DNA of 64,000 nt from an uncultured Lachnospiraceae bacterium (lineage in GTDB: Bacteria; Bacillota; Clostridia; Lachnospirales; Lachnospiraceae), in assembly GCA_900319245.1 (NCBI GenBank), contig ONNQ01000013.1:17726-81725 (forward strand), given 5' to 3'. The translations under genes were made by a program, and so were the position numbers. The number at the start of each line of letters is the position of its first letter. Positions within the stretch are counted from its first letter, which is position 1. The notes under the pieces are model-generated. The model was given only the letters and a program-made list of their open reading frames with translations, was not told the origin of the DNA and searched no databases. This document shows, in pieces, positions 9,386 to 18,348 of the stretch.

Positions 9386-9923
9386 ATGTCTTGTCCTCCC
9401 CTTCCTCGGCCAGCATGCGCAGGAGCATGTGAAGAAGCGCTGCTGTCTCGGGATGCATGAACTGCATGACCTTGGTACCCTGTTCAAAATAGCGAAGCGG
9501 GTAGGAATCATCATACTTGTCGCCGGCGTACACCTTACTGGCGGCAATGCGGTCCATGAGCATCTCCACCACATACCGCCCGGGCATTTTGACGGGAATG
9601 ACGGGATCCTCCCCCAGTTCGCCCCGCAGGTTGTAGTCCACCCAGTACTCGAAGTGATGGCGGTTGCGTCCCTTGTGATGAAGCCAGGAGGCACTGTAGC
9701 CCTTCTCTTCCCGCTCCGCGTTGTTGGGCGAGCGGGTCCCCTGCCAGTACCTGGCGCCGACCATAAATTCAGTCGGCGAAAACTTGGAGAGGTCGTGCAG
9801 GAGTCCCTGGCGGTAGAGGCCTACGCGAAAACAGCCCTTCATGACCAGGTACCGGTGCCTTGTGACTGTATGTAAATGTCCGATAAACTTTTCCGGCGTG
9901 ACCGGCGTTTTACTCTTTTTCAT
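9354..9923 (-). CDS. DUF5662-type protein (HD-like)
   Basis: The 189-aa protein matches what I know of the DUF5662 family, found in Firmicutes and some phages. It has LLHDLSKFSPTEF near residue 42 and HHKGRNRHHFEYW near residue 82. These are His/Asp-rich motifs reminiscent of an HD-type metal site, but no activity is established that I can name. An AAGG box lies about 7 nt before ATG 9923. Its start overlaps the end of the GH13-like gene by 14 bp and its end overlaps the next frame, so translation of the three genes is likely coupled. No membrane segment is visible. Confidence 0.8.
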   Translation of the reverse strand: MKKSKTPVTPEKFIGHLHTVTRHRYLVMKGCFRVGLYRQGLLHDLSKFSPTEFMVGARYWQGTRSPNNAEREEKGYSASWLHHKGRNRHHFEYWVDYNLRGELGEDPVIPVKMPGRYVVEMLMDRIAASKVYAGDKYDDSYPLRYFEQGTKVMQFMHPETAALLHMLLRMLAEEGEDKTFAYVRRHLHK

Positions 9924-12090
9924 TCGACAAAACCTTGCTTTTGTGCTGTGCCGGCGCCGTATCGGCGGCCGGCTCTATATTCTGTTTGGCTTCGGGCGCT
10001 TCTGCCGTTCTGGCAGCAGAACGCGTTTCCGCTTTTGCGGGCGCCGCCTCTTTATTGGCATACGCGTCCTCTGCTTTCACGGTCGTACTTTCTGTTTTGA
10101 CAGACGCGGCCTCTGCCGGGGCGGGCGCCGCCTCGGTCTGTACAGGCGCCGCCTTCTTCTTCGCGGGTCTGCGCTTTACAGGCTTATTGGAGGTGACGGT
10201 GTTCAGAATCCGTATGGACCTGGGCGCCACTTCCACGACGTGCTGATCGTCCATGATGTGCTCGCCTTCTATGAAGGAATCCTCGAGCGCTGTGTCGATC
10301 AGAAGATTCCAGCGCCTTCCCGGCGCAAGCTTGGGAAGACCGAGTTCCTGCGTCTCCCAGTGCATGTTAACGGCGATGTAGAGGAGGTCCGTCTTGTCGG
10401 ACGGACGCACGTAATTCTCACACAGGCAGATCCCGATGGAGTGACTAAAATGCCCCAGATCCGGCTTCCAGGCCTCTTTCCCGTGCAGGGACAGATCCGG
10501 ATAGCCGCAGCCGAGATAATCAGTACTCTTAAAGGGCTTTACGCCGGTGAAAACCGCATGGGCGCGCTTAAAGGCGACGATCTTCTGCACAAAACGGCGG
10601 ATCTCATCGCCGGTCACCCCATTGTCCCAGCCGGTCCAGCCCAGCTCGTTGTCCTGGCAGTAGGGATTGTTGTTGCCCATCTGTGTATTGTAGGCCTCAT
10701 CGCCGGCGTTTAGAAGCGGCGTGCTCTGGGACAGAAACAGAAGGGTCAGGAGGTTGCGGATCTGATTTTTCCTAAGGCGAAGGACGTCTTCTATGTCCGT
10801 ATCGCCCTCGACGCCGCAGTTCCAGCTGTAATTGTGCGCTTCGCCGTCGTTTCCGCCCTCTCCGTTGGCCTCATTGTGCCTGTCGTTATAAGAGACCAGG
10901 TCCCGGAGGGTAAATCCGTCGTTGCTGCAGACATAATGAACGTTTCCGTGCCCGGTCGGGACCTTGAGAAACTCATACATGAATTCGCGCAGCACATAGT
11001 CATCGCTCTTACAGAACCTGCGAAGGAGGTTTGAAAACTCGGAATTATAACTATACAGGTTTTCGGTGCTGATGAGGCCCGACTCCGGGTTCTCCGCATC
11101 GGTGCCCGCAATATCCTCGTAAGGGAAGCTGGTGTGGAACAGCCTGGTGTCCGCAAGGAGGGGATCCGACGAGAACACGCGCAGATCCGCGCAAGCGCCC
11201 ATCAGATGGAATCCGTCGATATCATAATGCGTGACGTAATAGCGCACAATATGTATTTGCGCCGAAGTAGAGACAGAACCCGGGAAATACAGCTGTAAGT
11301 AGACACAAATCCCTGCCGCATGGAATTTCTTCACCATATCGGCGAACTCTTTCTGCGGACCGCCCGGATAACCGGGCGTACTGTACGAATTGCGAGGCGC
11401 GTAATAAAAGCCCCTTGTGTAGCCCCAATAGTTGACCTTCTTCACGCTAAGATCACGGATGGGACGCCCCTTTTGATTGACCGGATAGAGGGCCAGGGCG
11501 TCTTCCATGGTGCGGGGGCCCTTGTCAGCGCGGGTTTCGGGCTGCAGCTCATAGATCGGCATCAGCTCGACGGCGGTGACGCCCAGGCTCTTTAGATAAT
11601 CGATCCTCTCTGCCGCCGCGCTAAATGTGCCGGGCACAGACTGCAGATCCTTGGAGAGCATTGTAAAGCCGCGTACATGCAGGCTGTAAATAAAGTCGTT
11701 TCCATCTCTTTTTGCGCAGCCGCTTTTGTAAGCGGGCCTCTGGTCATCCGGCGCATAGAAGAAACCTCCGGCCTGTATGGTCTTTCCTTCTGACTCGATT
11801 TCTACAACGGATCGGCAGCCGGGGTCGATAAAGGAGGTACTGCCGTTGTAAAGCTGATAACACCATTCACTTGCCTGTAACGGTGCTATTTTGACAGAAT
11901 ACAGATTGCCGAACCGGTATTCATCGGTGAAAGGGAACCGGATACAGGTACCATCGGCGATGCGATACAAAATGATGCCGCAGGAATCGGTGCCCCTGAA
12001 AACAGTGGAAACAAGGATTCCGTCCTTCGTCACAATGATTCCGGTATGAAACATATGGGCTGGTTCAATTTGCGGTAAAAAAAGACCCAC
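9910..12090 (-). CDS. GH13 glycogen-debranching-like protein with degenerate catalytic motifs
   Basis: The 726-aa protein aligns by eye with the GlgX/isoamylase branch of GH13: an N-terminal beta-sandwich-like part (1-120), then a barrel with VTAVELMPIYELQP, YWGYTRGFYYAP, DGFTLRDLVSYNDRHNEANG and a C-terminal beta domain. The catalytic positions are not preserved. Region I reads VYLQLYFPG instead of a D...NH motif. Region II reads DGFHLM (292-297), with Met where the nucleophile Asp should be and His for the conserved Arg. Region IV reads SND (389-391), with Asn for His. Residues 637-726 are an Ala/Pro/Lys/Glu-rich tail. GTG 12090 has AAGGAGG upstream. It is probably a non-catalytic or altered carbohydrate-binding relative. 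Confidence 0.85.
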   Translation of the reverse strand: MGLFLPQIEPAHMFHTGIIVTKDGILVSTVFRGTDSCGIILYRIADGTCIRFPFTDEYRFGNLYSVKIAPLQASEWCYQLYNGSTSFIDPGCRSVVEIESEGKTIQAGGFFYAPDDQRPAYKSGCAKRDGNDFIYSLHVRGFTMLSKDLQSVPGTFSAAAERIDYLKSLGVTAVELMPIYELQPETRADKGPRTMEDALALYPVNQKGRPIRDLSVKKVNYWGYTRGFYYAPRNSYSTPGYPGGPQKEFADMVKKFHAAGICVYLQLYFPGSVSTSAQIHIVRYYVTHYDIDGFHLMGACADLRVFSSDPLLADTRLFHTSFPYEDIAGTDAENPESGLISTENLYSYNSEFSNLLRRFCKSDDYVLREFMYEFLKVPTGHGNVHYVCSNDGFTLRDLVSYNDRHNEANGEGGNDGEAHNYSWNCGVEGDTDIEDVLRLRKNQIRNLLTLLFLSQSTPLLNAGDEAYNTQMGNNNPYCQDNELGWTGWDNGVTGDEIRRFVQKIVAFKRAHAVFTGVKPFKSTDYLGCGYPDLSLHGKEAWKPDLGHFSHSIGICLCENYVRPSDKTDLLYIAVNMHWETQELGLPKLAPGRRWNLLIDTALEDSFIEGEHIMDDQHVVEVAPRSIRILNTVTSNKPVKRRPAKKKAAPVQTEAAPAPAEAASVKTESTTVKAEDAYANKEAAPAKAETRSAARTAEAPEAKQNIEPAADTAPAQHKSKVLSNEKE

Positions 12091-12144
12091 TTCAGCGCCT
12101 CCTTATATTGCGTACTAACAACTCTAAAAAACTCATATCATATT

Positions 12145-12173
12145 ATTTTACCACAAGAGTCAGTGCGATACAA
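12145..12173 (-). promoter_or_regulatory. Putative sigma-A promoter for the GH13-like gene
   Basis: The minus strand shows TTGTAT, a 17-bp spacer and TAAAAT, ending 55 bp before the GTG start. The -35 box lies within the 3' end of the helicase gene, so the GH13-like gene may be expressed independently of the long upstream run. Confidence 0.5.
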
Positions 12174-14022
12174 AGCTTCTGACGCCATAAACAGAAAGGA
12201 ATCGGGAAGGCGGTCTTGGATTATCGCGGGTGCCCCGCACATATAAAAGTTCCAGATGGCAGCGCGCTCGGGTCATCGCCACATATAGGAGCCTTCTCTC
12301 CTCTTCAAAATCAGCGGGAGTGCTGCACCGCCGCACGGGAATGATCCCTTCGTTGAGCGCCGGAAGATAGACGTGGTCGAATTCGAGACCCTTGCAGGCG
12401 TGCATGGTCATGATCGTGACGCCCCGGGACGGCTCTTCGCGGCCGGGTGCGTTGCCGTTTTGCGTGCGGCCTGTCTGTCCGCTGCCTGGCTGCCCATCTC
12501 CCATTGACCCGCTGCCGCCGGCAGGCATCGATTTCGCAAGATGCCGGATCAGCATTTCCGGATCCCGGAAGGAGGTACTCGCGCTAAGAATCATCGAACG
12601 GACAGCCTCCACGGCCTCCCGATTCCCCAGATGTGCGGCAGCCCACGCACCGTAGCCCATGGCATCCATCAGATAGCGCGCAAAGCCTTCCGCATCCAGC
12701 GTTCCCAGTACAGAGAGATCGTGAAACAGATCCGACAAGGCCGAGAGCGAACCGCTGGTGGCAGCGGTCCTTGTCAAAAGAGCGTCCGGCGACAAGTACT
12801 CCTGCGCGGCGATCGAACGAAGCAGATACCGCTCCGGGCGGTTCATGACCCGGAACAGGGCCTGCCTGGACAGAAGCCCCGCCTTCATCCCTTTCATGAG
12901 TTCACAGTAGGCCGCAAGGTCTCTTGTGATCACCGTAAGGATCTGCTGGGAGAATTTTGCCTGTCCGTTGCAGCGAACGCCATGACTTGCGAGGTAGGCG
13001 GCAATCCGCGCCACATGGGTGTTGGTGCGCACGATCACGGCGGTGCGCGCCTGCTCCTGGGGAGTCAGGGCTTCTATGGACGTAAGAAGATAGCGATATT
13101 CGTCGGAATCGTCAGTAAATCCGCGCAGTACGGTCTTGTCCCCCATCGGGCGGACCGCATTCACATGCTTGTCAATCCGCATCTGATTGGCGCGGATCAG
13201 GCGCGAAGACGTCTTACAGATGGCGCCGCTGCAGCGGTAATTGTTCCGCAAGAAGATCCTGGCGGCGTCCCTGTGATCGGCCATGAACTGCTCCATGATC
13301 GACGGATCGCTCCCCCGAAATCCGTAGATACTCTGATCGTCGTCTCCCACGACAAATAAGCCTTCTCCGCTCGTGAGGAGGCATAGAATCTCATATTGTT
13401 CCGCATTGATGTCCTGGAATTCATCGACGAGGATCGCCTGAAAGCGGCCTCGCCAGTACTGTCGTACGGCCGGGTGCTCCTGTAAAAGGCGGCGGCACAG
13501 AAGGATCATATCGTCAAAGTCGATATAATGGTTTTCTCTTAAATAAGCATGGTAATCCCGTCGCAGCGCACTATAGGAATCGGGCTCGGGAAGAACATGG
13601 GACTGGCTTCGCAGCGCTTTTTCGGCTTCCTCCAGCGTTGGACGGTCATCGGGGCTTTTAAAATGATTGCGCAGAAGCTGTTTTAAAAGCTGCTCCTTCT
13701 CCTTCTGTCCGAGCAGAGAATACTCGACCTGTGTGCTCTTTTTGAGAATATGAAAAAAGACAGAATGAAAGGTTCCAAACAGGACGCCTTTCTTTTTCTC
13801 CTGGGCTTTTTGGGTAAACCGATCTTTCATTTCTGCCGCTGCCGCGCGGCTAAAGGTTAATACAAGAATGCGGGACGGGTCGATCTTCTCGTGATCGATC
13901 AGGTAATGGATGCGTTCTGTCAGAACCAGTGTTTTGCCGCTGCCGGGCCCCGCGATGACTTCGCAGGGCCTTAGGCTGCAGCAAACTGCCTCCATTTGGG
14001 AGGCGTCAAGATTTGCGTTCAT
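12160..14022 (-). CDS. UvrD/Rep-family ATP-dependent DNA helicase
   Basis: This is a superfamily 1A 3'-5' helicase. I start it at ATG 14022 (620 aa), because the longer open frame upstream is antisense-like, rich in Arg/Pro/Ser and overlaps gltX. Walker A AGPGSGKT is at residues 24-31, followed by LVLTFSRAAAAEMKDRF (motif Ia). Motif II is VDEFQDIN, motif III DDDQSIYGFRGSD, and the C-terminal motifs include TMHACKGLEFDHVYLP and RRLLYVAMTRAR. It is shorter than UvrD/PcrA (about 720), and a second full PcrA may exist elsewhere. It follows gltX by 43 bp. Confidence 0.92.
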   Translation of the reverse strand: MNANLDASQMEAVCCSLRPCEVIAGPGSGKTLVLTERIHYLIDHEKIDPSRILVLTFSRAAAAEMKDRFTQKAQEKKKGVLFGTFHSVFFHILKKSTQVEYSLLGQKEKEQLLKQLLRNHFKSPDDRPTLEEAEKALRSQSHVLPEPDSYSALRRDYHAYLRENHYIDFDDMILLCRRLLQEHPAVRQYWRGRFQAILVDEFQDINAEQYEILCLLTSGEGLFVVGDDDQSIYGFRGSDPSIMEQFMADHRDAARIFLRNNYRCSGAICKTSSRLIRANQMRIDKHVNAVRPMGDKTVLRGFTDDSDEYRYLLTSIEALTPQEQARTAVIVRTNTHVARIAAYLASHGVRCNGQAKFSQQILTVITRDLAAYCELMKGMKAGLLSRQALFRVMNRPERYLLRSIAAQEYLSPDALLTRTAATSGSLSALSDLFHDLSVLGTLDAEGFARYLMDAMGYGAWAAAHLGNREAVEAVRSMILSASTSFRDPEMLIRHLAKSMPAGGSGSMGDGQPGSGQTGRTQNGNAPGREEPSRGVTIMTMHACKGLEFDHVYLPALNEGIIPVRRCSTPADFEEERRLLYVAMTRARCHLELLYVRGTRDNPRPPSRFLSVYGVRSFVSH

Positions 14023-14065
14023 AATGTGAGATGATATGGCTTGCGGCTTCCATCGCGGCGTACCG

Positions 14066-15514
14066 TCAGGCGCTGAGTTTGTCGATCGCCTTGCGAATTC
14101 TTGCGATGGACTCCTCCTTGCCGAGAATCTCCATGATCTCTGTGGCGCCGGCCGGGGTGGTCTGTTTGCCGGAGACAGCAATACGCACGGGCCAGAGCAC
14201 ATAGCCGTTCTTGAAGCCCTTCTCCTGGATATAGGCCTTCATGGCCGCAAAGAGCGCGTCATTGGTGAATTCATCCTGCTGCTCCAGAATCGGAACCAGG
14301 TCCTGCAGCACAGCGAGGGAGGACTCCGCGTTGGTCTTCATCTTCTTGTGGGTGTACAGGGAGATATCGTACTCCGGCAGTGCCTCAAAGAAGTCGACCA
14401 TCTGCGCGATGTCTGGGAAGATCTCAATTCTGGTGCGGACCATCTCGGCGATCTTTCTAAGATCCAGGTCTTTGGTCAGCGCTTTCTTCAGATAGGGCTC
14501 GGCCATCTCGTAGAATCTGTCCGGATCCATTGCCTTGAGGTACTCGCCGTTCATCCAGCGGAGCTTCTGATAGTCGAATACGGAAGGCGCTTTGCCGATC
14601 CTGTGATAGTCAAAAATCTCAACCAGTTCCTTGAGGCTGAAGATCTCTCTGTCGCTGTCGGGGGACCATCCGCAGAGCGCGATGAAGTTGACGACCGCTT
14701 CGGGAAGGAATCCCTGCTCGATCAGGTCCTCATAGGAGGAGTGGCCGCTTCTCTTGGAGAGCTTGTGATGATCTTCGTCTGTGATCAGCGGGCAGTGGAT
14801 ATACTTGGGAATATCCCAGCCAAACGCCTCATACAGGCGGTTGTATTTGGGCGAGGAGGAAATATACTCATTGCCTCTGACAACATGCGTGATGCCCATC
14901 AGGTGGTCATCCACAACGTTGGCGAAGTTGTAGGTCGGATATCCGTCGGATTTGATGAGGATCATGTCGTCCAGTTCCTTGTTCTCCACCGTGACGTCTC
15001 CGTAGAGCTCGTCGTGGAAGGTCGTTGTGCCTTCGGTGGGGTTGTTCTGGCGGATGACATAGGGCTTACCCTCCGCAAGATTTTTTTCAATCTCTTCCTG
15101 AGACAGATGCAGGCAGTGCTTGTCGTACACGCTGATTTCCTTGCCATCGACGACCTGGGTCAGAGACGCCAGTCTCTCCTGTGTGCAGAAGCAGCGGTAG
15201 GCCTGTCCCTTGTCGATCAGTTCCTGCGCGTATTTGCTGTAAATACCGGCGCGCATGCGCTCACTCTGCACATAAGGGCCAACGCCGCCGTCCTTGTCGG
15301 GACCTTCGTCCTCGATGAGGCCGGTATCGGCCATTGTGCGCTTGATGATATCGACAGCGCCTTCCACATAGCGTCCCTGATCGGTATCTTCGATCCTCAG
15401 AATGAAATCGCCGTCTTCGTGCTTGGCAATCAGATAGGCGTAAAGAGCGGTTCTGAGATTGCCCACATGCATTCTGCCGGTGGGACTGGGAGCGTATCTG
15501 GTTCTGATTTTCAT
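14066..15514 (-). CDS. gltX: Glutamate--tRNA ligase
   Basis: This class I synthetase charges tRNA-Glu, and in organisms using GatCAB it may also charge tRNA-Gln. Here a separate glnS is present at 56.5 kb, so a strictly glutamyl role is plausible. At 482 aa it has the HIGH-like HVGN at 16-19 after [13 protein letters not shown] at 41-45 and the KMSKS-like KLSKR at 251-255. GGAGG lies about 9 nt before ATG 15514. There is no T-box-like leader in the 53 bp separating it from dut. Confidence 0.97.
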   Translation of the reverse strand: MKIRTRYAPSPTGRMHVGNLRTALYAYLIAKHEDGDFILRIEDTDQGRYVEGAVDIIKRTMADTGLIEDEGPDKDGGVGPYVQSERMRAGIYSKYAQELIDKGQAYRCFCTQERLASLTQVVDGKEISVYDKHCLHLSQEEIEKNLAEGKPYVIRQNNPTEGTTTFHDELYGDVTVENKELDDMILIKSDGYPTYNFANVVDDHLMGITHVVRGNEYISSSPKYNRLYEAFGWDIPKYIHCPLITDEDHHKLSKRSGHSSYEDLIEQGFLPEAVVNFIALCGWSPDSDREIFSLKELVEIFDYHRIGKAPSVFDYQKLRWMNGEYLKAMDPDRFYEMAEPYLKKALTKDLDLRKIAEMVRTRIEIFPDIAQMVDFFEALPEYDISLYTHKKMKTNAESSLAVLQDLVPILEQQDEFTNDALFAAMKAYIQEKGFKNGYVLWPVRIAVSGKQTTPAGATEIMEILGKEESIARIRKAIDKLSA

Positions 15515-15567
15515 GTTGTGTTTCCTCCGTGTATATCCATGTATTGTGCTATCTATTCATGCATCCT

Positions 15568-16029
15568 TTACTGTCTGCCGGTGCTTCCGAAGCCGCCTTC
15601 GCCGCGCTCTGTATCGGTGAGCGAGTCGGATTCTTCAAAAAAGACAGGCAGGTAAGGGAGTACAACCATCTGTGCGATCCGCTCGCCGGGTTCGACGACG
15701 CCTGTCACTTCGCTGTCATTGTGCATTGCGACGATATAATTGCCGCGATAATCGCTGTCGCAGACGCCGGTACAGTTGGCGGGGCGAAGCCCTTCCTTGG
15801 CCGCGATGCCGCTTCTTGCAAAAATGGCGGCAAAATAGCCGTCCGGGATTTCAAACCGGAGCCCGGTGTCGATCTTCGCGGTCTCATGCGGCGCAATCCG
15901 GATCGTCGAATCGATTGCCGCATAGAGATCGTAACCGGCTGCTTTCTCGCTGCCCCTTGTGGGGATGTGGGCCAGTTCGCTGACGCGCGTATATCTGACC
16001 TTGATCGGGTGTTCTATCATACTTTTCAC
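15568..16029 (-). CDS. dut: dUTP diphosphatase
   Basis: This trimeric dUTPase hydrolyses dUTP to dUMP, keeping uracil out of DNA and supplying thymidylate synthesis. All five motifs are visible: AGYDLYAA (about 31-38), ARSGIA, the CDSDYRGN region, GERIAQMV and the C-terminal glycine-rich RGEGGFGSTGR. The product is 153 aa. GTG 16029 has GAGG about 6 nt upstream; the ATG three codons later (16020) would leave a long gap to that site, so GTG is slightly favoured. It lies between rnhA and gltX. Confidence 0.96.
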   Translation of the reverse strand: MKSMIEHPIKVRYTRVSELAHIPTRGSEKAAGYDLYAAIDSTIRIAPHETAKIDTGLRFEIPDGYFAAIFARSGIAAKEGLRPANCTGVCDSDYRGNYIVAMHNDSEVTGVVEPGERIAQMVVLPYLPVFFEESDSLTDTERGEGGFGSTGRQ

Positions 16030-16083
16030 TCTTACCCTCTATGTTGTTAGGCTATATGATCCGTGAGCAGGCGCTTTCCGGCA

Positions 16084-16569
16084 TTATCGAGGCCCAGTAT
16101 CCTGCCCTTTTTCACCGGCTGCGTCTGCCGCTGTCGTTGCGAGCGTATCGCAGCGCTCATTCTCCGGATGTCCGGCGTGTCCCTTGACCCAGTGATAATG
16201 AACGGTATGAGGGTGCATGGCGGCAAGAAGTCTCTCCCACAGTTCTTTGTTCTTGACAGGCTGCTTGGAGGCTGTCTTCCAGCCGTTTTTCTGCCAGTTG
16301 CCGACCCAGTTCTCGTTAAAGGCGCTGACCACATATTTGGAATCCGAATAGACGTCGACTTCGCAGGGGACGCGCAGACATTCCAGCGCCGCGATGACGC
16401 CGAGCAGTTCCATGCGGTTGTTGGTCGTCTTGACAAATCCTTCCGAGAGTTCCTTTTCGTGGAGCGTGCCGGCGCTGTCGGTATACTGCAGGACGGCGCC
16501 ATAGCCGCCGGGACCGTCGGGGTTTCCCCTCGCGGCGCCGTCCGAATAAATCTTCACTTTTTTGAGCAT
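16084..16569 (-). CDS. rnhA: Ribonuclease HI
   Basis: RNase HI cuts RNA in RNA-DNA hybrids and helps remove primers and R-loops. From ATG 16569 the protein is 161 aa, the normal size. The catalytic set is complete: D10 in [10 protein letters not shown]54 in NNRMELLG, D76 in VYSDSKYV, D141 in NERCDTLA, and H131/H134 in KGHAGH. A further in-frame start 13 codons upstream falls in a tandem repeat and is unlikely. AAAGG lies 11 nt before the ATG and is itself the last unit of the repeat at 16583-16646. It is encoded 90 bp after the MutS-like gene and 54 bp before dut. Confidence 0.95.
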   Translation of the reverse strand: MLKKVKIYSDGAARGNPDGPGGYGAVLQYTDSAGTLHEKELSEGFVKTTNNRMELLGVIAALECLRVPCEVDVYSDSKYVVSAFNENWVGNWQKNGWKTASKQPVKNKELWERLLAAMHPHTVHYHWVKGHAGHPENERCDTLATTAADAAGEKGQDTGPR

Positions 16570-16582
16570 GTACTTATTATCC

Positions 16583-16646
16583 TTTCGATGATCAGGCATT
16601 TCGATCATCCAGCCTTTCGATCATCAGCCCTTTCGATCTTCAGGGC
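16583..16646. repeat. Four tandem 16-bp repeats in the rnhA leader
   Basis: Four contiguous 16-bp units start at 16583, 16599, 16615 and 16631, each beginning TTTCGATS on the plus strand. Units 2 and 3 differ at only a few positions; units 1 and 4 are more diverged. On the transcribed (minus) strand the units end in CGAAA and three of the four junctions form AAAGG, a Shine-Dalgarno-like box. The one nearest the gene is the likely rnhA ribosome binding site. A decayed fifth copy may extend to the MutS-like stop codon. Confidence 0.85.
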
Positions 16647-16659
16647 GCAGGCTTTATGA

Positions 16660-18339
16660 TCATAGCGTCCAGATCCCTGTCTCCTCAAATCGCCTTGCCC
16701 GCGCTTCTGCGCTGTCTGCGATATCCTTGTCATATCCAAGAGCCCTGAGCAGGCGGATGGCATTGCGGCTGTCCGCGGGGCCCTCCTGGAGGCGATAGGA
16801 AAACGTCACGTCGTCGCCATCCAGGGTCTCCGTGAAATGATAGTTCGTATACTGCGCCTTGAGAAGCCCGGTGAGCTCCATGTCGTGGGTTGCGGCAAAG
16901 ACCTGGATCGGCTTTTGCGACAGATTCCTGAGTATTTCCGCGGAGGCGCTGATGCGCTCGATCGTATTGGTGCCGCGCAGAACTTCGTCGACACAACAAA
17001 GGACCGGAACGGCAGCCGTCTCATCGGCGGCGTCCAAAACCCGCTTGAGCGAGCGGATTTCCACGATAAAATAGCTCTCGCCGGTGCGTATGTCGTCCCT
17101 GAGCGCCATGGATGTATAGATCCTATAGCAGCAGCTCTTGTACGCCGCAGCGGGCACTGTGTGGACCGACTGCGCAAGAAGCGCCGCGAGCGCAGCCGCT
17201 TTCAGAAACGTGGATTTCCCGGACGCGTTGGAACCGGTCAGAAGAACCGGACGCGATGTATCCATGCTGTTGGGAACAGGGTCATGGATAAGCGGATGCA
17301 CCAGGTCCCTGACCTCGAAATGGCTGCCTGTCAGATCCGGCACACAAAAGACCGGAAGGCTCTCTCGAAAGGACGCAATGCTGATCTGCGCGTCAATGGA
17401 GCCCACCGCCCGGATCAGCGCGTGAATGTCATCCTGCCGGCCCCGCAGCTGCCGGAGCATAGAACCGAATTTCATAAGATCGATATGAAACAGGATGCAC
17501 AGATAGTCCAGCAAAAGGTCCAGGGGGCTGCCGGACGTCATGCCGGCGCCGCCTCTAAGTAAAAGGCTGCTTCCGCGAGCAAATCCCCGCATGGAGGCGT
17601 ATGCGGCCCGCATGGTCTCTTTTTCTTCTTCATAGTGAAGGAACGGCGCGTCCGAAAGCTTTCGGCCGCACTCCAACAGCCGCAGTACATAGCGGAAGGT
17701 AAAGAGATACGGTTCGATCTCTCTTTTGACCCTGAAATAAGTGACCATGTTATAGGCCAGGCTTGCCAAAAGACACAGAAGGCCGGCAGCCGGGCGAATG
17801 GCCATGACCAGTAAGCTGATGGCCGGCAGGGCCAGCGCCGGAAGGTCCTGCGCGATCCGTCTGTCAGGCAGATCGTCGATCAGGTCCAGGTAATCATAGA
17901 TGGAATATTTGCTGCTTCGGCCAAGGGTCTGGAGGATGCGCTGTACGTCGATCCTCTCCTTATCGTGGGCCGCCCACCAGACAAGCCCTTCTTCGCTGCA
18001 GGAAGAACCGCCGTCGATCCTCGGCGCGCGGAGAAGACCATACAGATACTCCTCGCCTGCGCCGCTGCAGGTCGTGTCCATCTTTTGGTAGAGAAGATCC
18101 AGATCCAGGTCATTCCAGGTGATCGCATCGATCGTAAAGGGCGCGCTGTGGCGGTCTGCAGAGACCTGTATCTGCGCAAGCCTTCCGTCCGGGTATTCTT
18201 TGCAGCCCGGTTTGCCGAAGGCTTCTTGCAGGGTCTTCCTTTCGAGGCGATCCTTTCGCTGCCTGTCGCGGTATCCGATGACCGCTGAGATGATCAGAAA
18301 CAGGGCGAGCAGGACAAACATTGTACTATAGGTTTCCAT
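16660..18339 (-). CDS. Membrane-anchored MutS-like ATPase
   Basis: The 559-aa protein ends in a MutS-type ATPase domain: Walker A LTGSNASGKST (367-377), RDDIRTGESYFIVE, Walker B CCVDEVLRGTNT (448-459, D451/E452) and the ATHDMELT loop. It has no mismatch-recognition domain. There is a hydrophobic segment at 6-22 and a hairpin of two at about 164-182 and 184-203, so it should sit in the membrane with the ATPase in the cytoplasm. Related proteins are annotated as MutS family DNA mismatch repair protein, but a repair role is not shown and seems doubtful for a membrane form. Its start lies 9 bp after the purine nucleoside phosphorylase stop. Confidence 0.88.
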   Translation of the reverse strand: METYSTMFVLLALFLIISAVIGYRDRQRKDRLERKTLQEAFGKPGCKEYPDGRLAQIQVSADRHSAPFTIDAITWNDLDLDLLYQKMDTTCSGAGEEYLYGLLRAPRIDGGSSCSEEGLVWWAAHDKERIDVQRILQTLGRSSKYSIYDYLDLIDDLPDRRIAQDLPALALPAISLLVMAIRPAAGLLCLLASLAYNMVTYFRVKREIEPYLFTFRYVLRLLECGRKLSDAPFLHYEEEKETMRAAYASMRGFARGSSLLLRGGAGMTSGSPLDLLLDYLCILFHIDLMKFGSMLRQLRGRQDDIHALIRAVGSIDAQISIASFRESLPVFCVPDLTGSHFEVRDLVHPLIHDPVPNSMDTSRPVLLTGSNASGKSTFLKAAALAALLAQSVHTVPAAAYKSCCYRIYTSMALRDDIRTGESYFIVEIRSLKRVLDAADETAAVPVLCCVDEVLRGTNTIERISASAEILRNLSQKPIQVFAATHDMELTGLLKAQYTNYHFTETLDGDDVTFSYRLQEGPADSRNAIRLLRALGYDKDIADSAEARARRFEETGIWTL

Positions 18340-18348
18340 TGACTAGTT

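Noticed and set aside
15515-15567. T-box leader before gltX
   Set aside because: The gap to dut is 53 bp, too short for a T-box, and there is no specifier stem or conserved T-box sequence. The same holds for serC, ilvB and leuB.
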